Source: VFKE01 sp043758025 (GTDB lineage: Bacteria > Verrucomicrobiota > Verrucomicrobiia > Verrucomicrobiales > Verrucomicrobiaceae). Taken from it: 27,278 nucleotides of DNA. A program made the position numbers and the translations under genes. The notes below the pieces were generated by a model. It saw only the letters and a program-made list of their open reading frames with translations, was not told the DNA's origin and did no database searches. Positions within the stretch are counted from its first letter, which is position 1. Each line of letters starts with the position of its first letter. This document shows, one piece after another, positions 23,478-27,278 of the stretch. The stretch is from NCBI GenBank assembly GCA_043758025.1, contig JAYVOH010000201.1, forward strand, positions 1 to 27,278, in the 5' to 3' direction.

Positions 23478-23671
23478 AGACGAAAACCGATTGGATTCAA
23501 CAGGCCGATAACGCGCTCCGCCGCGCCGCCCAGCGGGCGCGGGACGTGGCCGAGCGCACGCGCACGCCGCTGCATGTAGTGAGGGACGGCAAGATCGTGA
23601 AGCTGATGCCCGTTGCCGGAGATTTAGTGCTGCGCGAGGAGCCGCTGTCTTACGGCACAAAGAAGCCCTGA
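23474..23671 (+). CDS. small basic protein, probable partner (antitoxin-like) of the zeta kinase
   Basis: 65 residues, rich in Arg and Lys, with an amphipathic N-terminal helix (WIQQADNALRRAAQRARDVA) and a short strand region (TPLHVVRDGKIVKLMP). The start ATG overlaps the TGA of the kinase gene (ATGA). I recall similar small proteins beside zeta-like kinases, which would be an antitoxin role, but this has not been shown here. It lies 7 bp upstream of res. It does not resemble the classical epsilon antitoxin in length or order (epsilon precedes zeta). The start and stop are unambiguous; the function is inferred. Confidence 0.65.
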   Translation: MKTKTDWIQQADNALRRAAQRARDVAERTRTPLHVVRDGKIVKLMPVAGDLVLREEPLSYGTKKP

Positions 23672-23678
23672 ACCCCGG

Positions 23679-26383
23679 ATGGAAACCAAACAATACCAGA
23701 AGACCTCCCTGCACTGGCTGGGGCGCTATTACCAGAAGTGCCGCGTGATGCAGGAGGTGGGCGACAGCTTTCCGGCCGCCACCGCCTTTATGTCCGTGAC
23801 GGGCGAGATTCACGAGGGCCAGGGCCGACCCTACGCGCCGGTGAAGCAGGTGCCGGGCATCCCGTATGTCTGCCTTCGCATCCCGACGGGCGGCGGCAAG
23901 ACGCTGGTGGCCTGTGAAGCGGTGAGTCTCGGGGTGAAGGATCTTTTGCAGAAGGATCGGGCGCTCATCCTCTGGCTGGTGCCGAGTGACACGATCCGCT
24001 CGCAAACGCTGTCCCGTCTCCAAGACAGTGCCGATCCCTACCGGCAGAGCTTGGACACAAACTTGGGCAACGTGGCCGTGCTGGATATTGATGACGCGAC
24101 GCGCATGAAGCGGGCGCTGCTGGACAGTCACACCGTCATCGTGGTGGCGACGATGCAGGCCTTTCGCCGGAAGGACATGAGCGCGCTCAACGTCTATAAG
24201 AACAACGGCGAGCTGATGAGCCACTTCGAGAACCTGCCGGCGGAATTGCTGGAGCTGGTGGAGCGCGAACCGGAAGGGCATTTCAATCAATCGCTGGTGA
24301 ACGTGTTCCGCATCCGTCGGCCGTTGGTCATCATTGATGAAGCGCACAACGCGCGGCAGCCGCTCTCCTTTGAAACCCTGCGCCGCCTGAACCCGAGCGC
24401 GGTGCTGGAACTGACGGCGACGCCGAACCTGAAACCGCAGACCGTAACCGAGGATGACGAGACTTATGTGAGCCCGCCGAGCAACGTGCTCTACTCCGTC
24501 TCCGCGTATGCGCTGAAAGCAGAGGAGATGATCAAGCTGCCGATCTATCTGCGCTATCGGGAGCCGTGGGATGCGCTGCTGGGCGACGCGATTGGCCTGC
24601 TGAAACATTTGGACGGCGAAGCGCGGCAGGAGGAGGCGCTGACTCAGGAACACATCCGACCCATCATGCTGCTGCAAGCGCAGCCCGAGTATAAGGACAA
24701 GGCGAGCATCACCGTGGAGGTGGTAGAGGCGAAGCTGAAGGAGTTCGGCATCCCGACGGATGAGATTTGCGTGCATACCGGCGACCGTCGCGGGCTCTGG
24801 ATGGCATCAACGTGCAGACGAAGGCGAGCAAGGTGCGGTTTATCATCACCGTGCAGGCACTCAAGGAAGGCTGGGATTGCCCGTGGGCTTATGTGCTTTT
24901 CTCCGTGGCGGAGATGAGCAGCAGCAAGGCGGTGGAGCAGATTCTGGGGCGTGTGCTGCGGATGCCGAAGGCGAAGCGCAAGCAGCGCGCTGACCTGAAC
25001 AATGCGTATGCGTTCGTCGCTTCATCGAAGTTCGACGACGCAGCGAAGGCGCTGAAGGACGGGCTGATCGCATCGGGCTTTGAAGGCCAAGATGCGGAGG
25101 ATCTGGTCATCGAACGTCCGTTGTTTCCCGGCGAGACCACGGAACCGCCGAAAGTGCTGGAGACGCCAGTCACGACCAAGCTCACCGACTTGCCAAAGGC
25201 GGCACTGCCGATAGATGTCATTGACGCCGTGACATGGAATCCCGCGACGGGCGAGTTGACGGTCGAAAAGCCGCTGACGAAACAACAGGAAGAAGCCCTG
25301 GTGAACTGGGCAGGAAGCGAGCAAGCCAAGGACGAGGTGCGGGCCGCCGTGAACAAACGGGCAGGCCGCGCCCCCGGAGCGACCAGAGCAAAGTCTAGCC
25401 CGGCGGATAATGGCGTGATGTTCTCCGTGCCGGTGCTGGCATTGAAGCAAGGGGAGTTCTTCCACCAGTTCGAGGAAGACGACCTCATCGAGCGCAACCA
25501 CTGGACGCTGGCCACGTCCGACGCGGATCTGCCTGCCTTCATCATCCCTACGGAGCAGCGGCGCATCGTCATCGACATCGAGAAGAACGACACCACCGAC
25601 CGGGAGAAGATCCAGAGCCGTTTTCTCGCAGACACCGACCGCCAGCAGCGGCTTTGGGAGACGAGCACGGCCTGGCCGGTGGCCAAGCTGATCGTGGCCA
25701 TCGCCAAGTCCTTTGACTTCGCCAATACAGGACTGACCGACGCGGAGATGGACCTCTGGCTTCAGCGCGTGGTTTCGGAACTGGCGAAGCGTGGCATCAC
25801 GCTCGAACAAATGACCGCGCATCGTCACCGGCTTTTCAAAGCGGTGTCGGCCCGCGTGAACGAGTTGGAGAAGATGAACCGCAAGAAGGTGTATGAGACG
25901 CTGCTCTTCGGAGACGGCTCCGGCACGGTGTATGTGACGCTGGCAAGTGTGTTCACCTTCCACCCGAACAAATATCCAGTGGGCGACCGCTACCAAGGCC
26001 TCGAACTGCCACGCCACTACTACAAGGAGATTGGTGCGATGAACGACGAGGAAGTGAAGTGCGCCCAAGTCATCGCCCATGATGAGCGGATTGAAACGTG
26101 GGTGCGCAATCTGGAGCGCGAGCCGAAGCTGTCGTTCTGGATTCAGACGAGCACCGACAAGTTCTATCCTGATTTTGTCGCGAAGCTGCCGAATGGGAAA
26201 GTCCTCGTGGTGGAATACAAAGGCGGGCACCTCGCCGGAAACCCGGACACCATTGAAAAGGAACGCCTCGGCAAGCTGTGGGAAGAACGCAGCGGCGGAC
26301 AGTGCTTCTTCGAGATGGTAAAAGGCCCGGGCGAGCTCGGGAAGATTCAGGACGCGCTCAAGAAGGCGTCAGCGGCGAGCTGA
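23679..26383 (+). pseudogene. res: type III restriction endonuclease subunit (Res), frameshifted
   Basis: The reading frame begins with METKQYQKTSLHWLGRYYQK. Helicase motifs are IPTGGGKTLVA (Walker A), VIIDEAHNA (DEAH box II), LELTATPN (motif III), then after a break ALKEGWDCPWAYVLF (motif V region) and QILGRVLRMP (motif VI). The first frame goes wrong at about 24,795; the second frame reads LDGINVQTKASKVRFIITVQ and runs to the stop. Removing the duplicated CT at 24,795-24,796 joins them as DRRGLDGINV. The joined protein would be about 900 residues, fitting the family. The C-terminal PD-EXK nuclease is FYPDFVAKL...LVVEYKGGHL. Type III Res cleaves 25-27 bp from the site when bound with Mod and ATP. 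Confidence 0.82.
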
Positions 26384-26867
26384 TCGGCCAGTTCGCCTCC
26401 GGGTCCGGCAAGAAGGCGGGGGAGTTTTACACCCCGCAGCAGATTTCCGACATCCTCTCCGCCATCGTTACGCTGGACAGCCAGGAACCGAAGACCGGCC
26501 CAAGAAGCAGCTGGAGAGCGTGATGGACTTCGCCTGCGGCTCCGGCTCCCTGCTCCTCAAAGTGCGCAAGAAAGTAAACAAGGCGGGCGACAGCGGCACC
26601 ATCGGCAAGATCTTCGGTCAGGACAAAAGGGCGCGGGGGCAGCGCCGTTTTGGTCTCGCAAAGCGAACCCGCAGGGTGAGGCGGCGGGGGAAGCCGCCGA
26701 AACAAAAGAACATCGCCACCTACAATCTCGCCCGCATGAACATGCTGCTGCACGGGGTGAAGGACACGGAGTTCGACATCTTGCACGGCGACACCCTGCT
26801 CAACGAGTGGGACATGATGCGCGAGGCGAACCCGGCCAAGAAACCGAGCTTCGACGCCATCGTGGCG
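26377..26867 (+). pseudogene. type I methyltransferase HsdM fragment, frameshifted and interrupted
   Basis: Starting inside the last codons of res, the sequence reads ELIGQFASGSGKKAGEFYTP, the motif region of type I HsdM. It continues ILSAIVTLDSQEPKTG, a frame break at about 26,500, then KKQLESVMDFACGSGSLLLK (motif I, FACGSGS), NIATYNLARMNMLLHGVKD and FDAIVA, where the NPPF/Y catalytic motif should follow but does not. An extra 25-30 residues between GQD and KNIATYN are encoded by an inserted GC-rich segment (26,629-26,702). The N-terminal bundle and everything after the FDAIVA strand are absent. It cannot be a working methyltransferase. The left edge overlaps res, so the res C-terminus itself uses HsdM-derived bases. 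Confidence 0.78.
26629..26703. repeat. GC-rich insertion in the HsdM fragment
   Basis: About 75-80 bp of very GC-rich sequence separates two halves of a conserved HsdM block (IGKIFGQD and KNIATYNLARM). It contains the short hairpin GGCGGC...GCCGCC (26,681-26,698). The heptanucleotide ACAAAAG occurs at both edges (26,623-26,629 and 26,702-26,708), which could be a target duplication, but removing exactly one copy with the insert would leave the frame off by one. The edges are therefore approximate. Confidence 0.5.
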
Positions 26868-27074
26868 CTCATCCATGATCCCGGGTTCGCGGTTGCGCTG
26901 GCCCATCTCATTTTCAACTTCAGCATCGCCCTAATATTCGTGCCGGCCCTGAGCCGCGTGGAGTCATTCCTGATGGCGATCATCACCTACGGCACCGGTC
27001 GCGCGAGCCTGCTTTCGGGCGTGGTGCATCTGATCCTGCTCGCGACGTGGCTGTTCCTGATCCTCGCGCCGTGA
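26868..27074 (+). pseudogene. C-terminal fragment of a polytopic membrane protein fused behind HsdM
   Basis: In the same open frame, right after FDAIVA, the sequence becomes DPGFAVALAHLIFNFSIALI followed by FVPALSRVESFLMAI, then LLSGVVHLILLATWLFLILA to the stop. There are two or three hydrophobic segments and no relation to methyltransferases. The AHLIFNFSIAL stretch faintly resembles Na/Pi-cotransporter-like helices, but the match is weak. With no start of its own and no N-terminal part, it is the tail of a gene that has been joined to the HsdM fragment at about 26,868. Confidence 0.55.
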
Positions 27075-27109
27075 GCCGAAATCGTCCCTTACTCTACCGA
27101 AAGAACTCC

Positions 27110-27190
27110 ATGAAAACCAAACTCATTCTCCTCGTCGCGTTCGGCGGCATCCTCTGCCAGCCAACCTCAGCCCACGTTGCCGCGTTGTGA
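27110..27190 (+). pseudogene. truncated start of an exported protein
   Basis: ATG at 27110 opens a 26-residue frame: basic MKTK, a hydrophobic core (LILLVAFGGILC) and PTSAHVAAL, a complete-looking signal peptide. The stop TGA (27188-27190) is part of the first unit of a TGTGAAA heptamer array. What follows is only the array, so the body of the gene is missing here. It starts 35 bp after the membrane-protein fragment, with a possible AAAG ribosome-binding site just upstream (GAAAGAACTCC). Confidence 0.5.
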
Positions 27191-27278
27191 AATGTGAAAT
27201 GTGAAATGTGAAATGTGAAATGTGAAATGTGAAATGTGAAATGTGAAATGTGAAATGTGAAATGTGAAATGTGAAATG
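27186..27278. repeat. TGTGAAA heptamer tandem array running off the window
   Basis: Thirteen exact copies of TGTGAAA plus two bases reach the window end at 27278. The unit has no interruptions. In any reading frame a TGA occurs within 21 bases, so translation cannot cross the array. It truncates the signal-peptide ORF before it. The total length is unknown because the window ends inside it. Confidence 0.95.

Noticed and set aside
23472..24776. Leftward 434-codon frame opposite res
   Set aside because: Histidine- and arginine-rich reading of helicase codons; helicase motifs on the plus strand are decisive.
25022..26230. Leftward 402-codon frame opposite the second half of res
   Set aside because: Antisense of conserved helicase and nuclease domains.
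27186..27278. CRISPR-like array at the right end
   Set aside because: The unit is 7 bp with no spacers, so it is a simple tandem repeat.

Overview
The window looks like a chromosomal stretch of a Gram-negative bacterium, most probably of the Verrucomicrobiota/PVC group. This is an inference from gene content: secreted squalene-cyclase-like repeat protein, YdjY-domain protein, LysM anchor protein, Sec-signal arylsulfatase remnant, lipid A acyltransferase, and dispersed palindromic repeats that enter coding sequence. No rRNA or tRNA gene was seen.

Positions 1-14,050 are mostly ordinary chromosome. At the left end lies an ISL3-type transposase that has lost an internal segment. A long hairpin repeat and secreted or membrane proteins of unknown role follow. 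Next come acyl carrier protein (acpP) convergent with an LpxL/HtrB-like acyltransferase, an M42-like peptidase, an AEC transporter, a lipoprotein and an SGNH hydrolase. A leftward set holds accA, a LysM protein and a conserved unknown. A Gfo/Idh/MocA dehydrogenase paired with a DapA-like aldolase closes the region.

Positions 14,355-18,436 hold a tight rightward operon: FAD amine-oxidase-like protein, SRPBCC protein, radical SAM protein with a helix-hairpin-helix tail, a DUF4130/TIGR03915-like protein and a DUF2256 zinc-ribbon protein. Gene junctions overlap or nearly touch. The radical SAM and DUF4130 families are annotated only as putative DNA modification or repair proteins, so this operon is the best candidate for an incompletely described system. 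Its last gene carries a frameshift.

Positions 18,437-27,278 are a damaged defence island built from several recombination products. It contains a truncated membrane protein, an HTH regulator and an arylsulfatase start fused in frame to a piece of type I HsdR. These are followed by a frameshifted OLD-family nuclease and a type III restriction-modification operon (mod, zeta-like kinase, small partner, frameshifted res). A piece of HsdM fused to the tail of a membrane protein and a truncated signal-peptide ORF come last. The window ends inside a TGTGAAA heptamer array. The mod gene is itself interrupted, in frame, by a symmetrical six-hairpin repeat element of about 225 bp and by four heptamer units that could make it phase variable. 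Fragments of type I hsdR and hsdM bracket the OLD/type III cassette, suggesting that an older type I locus was broken up around it.
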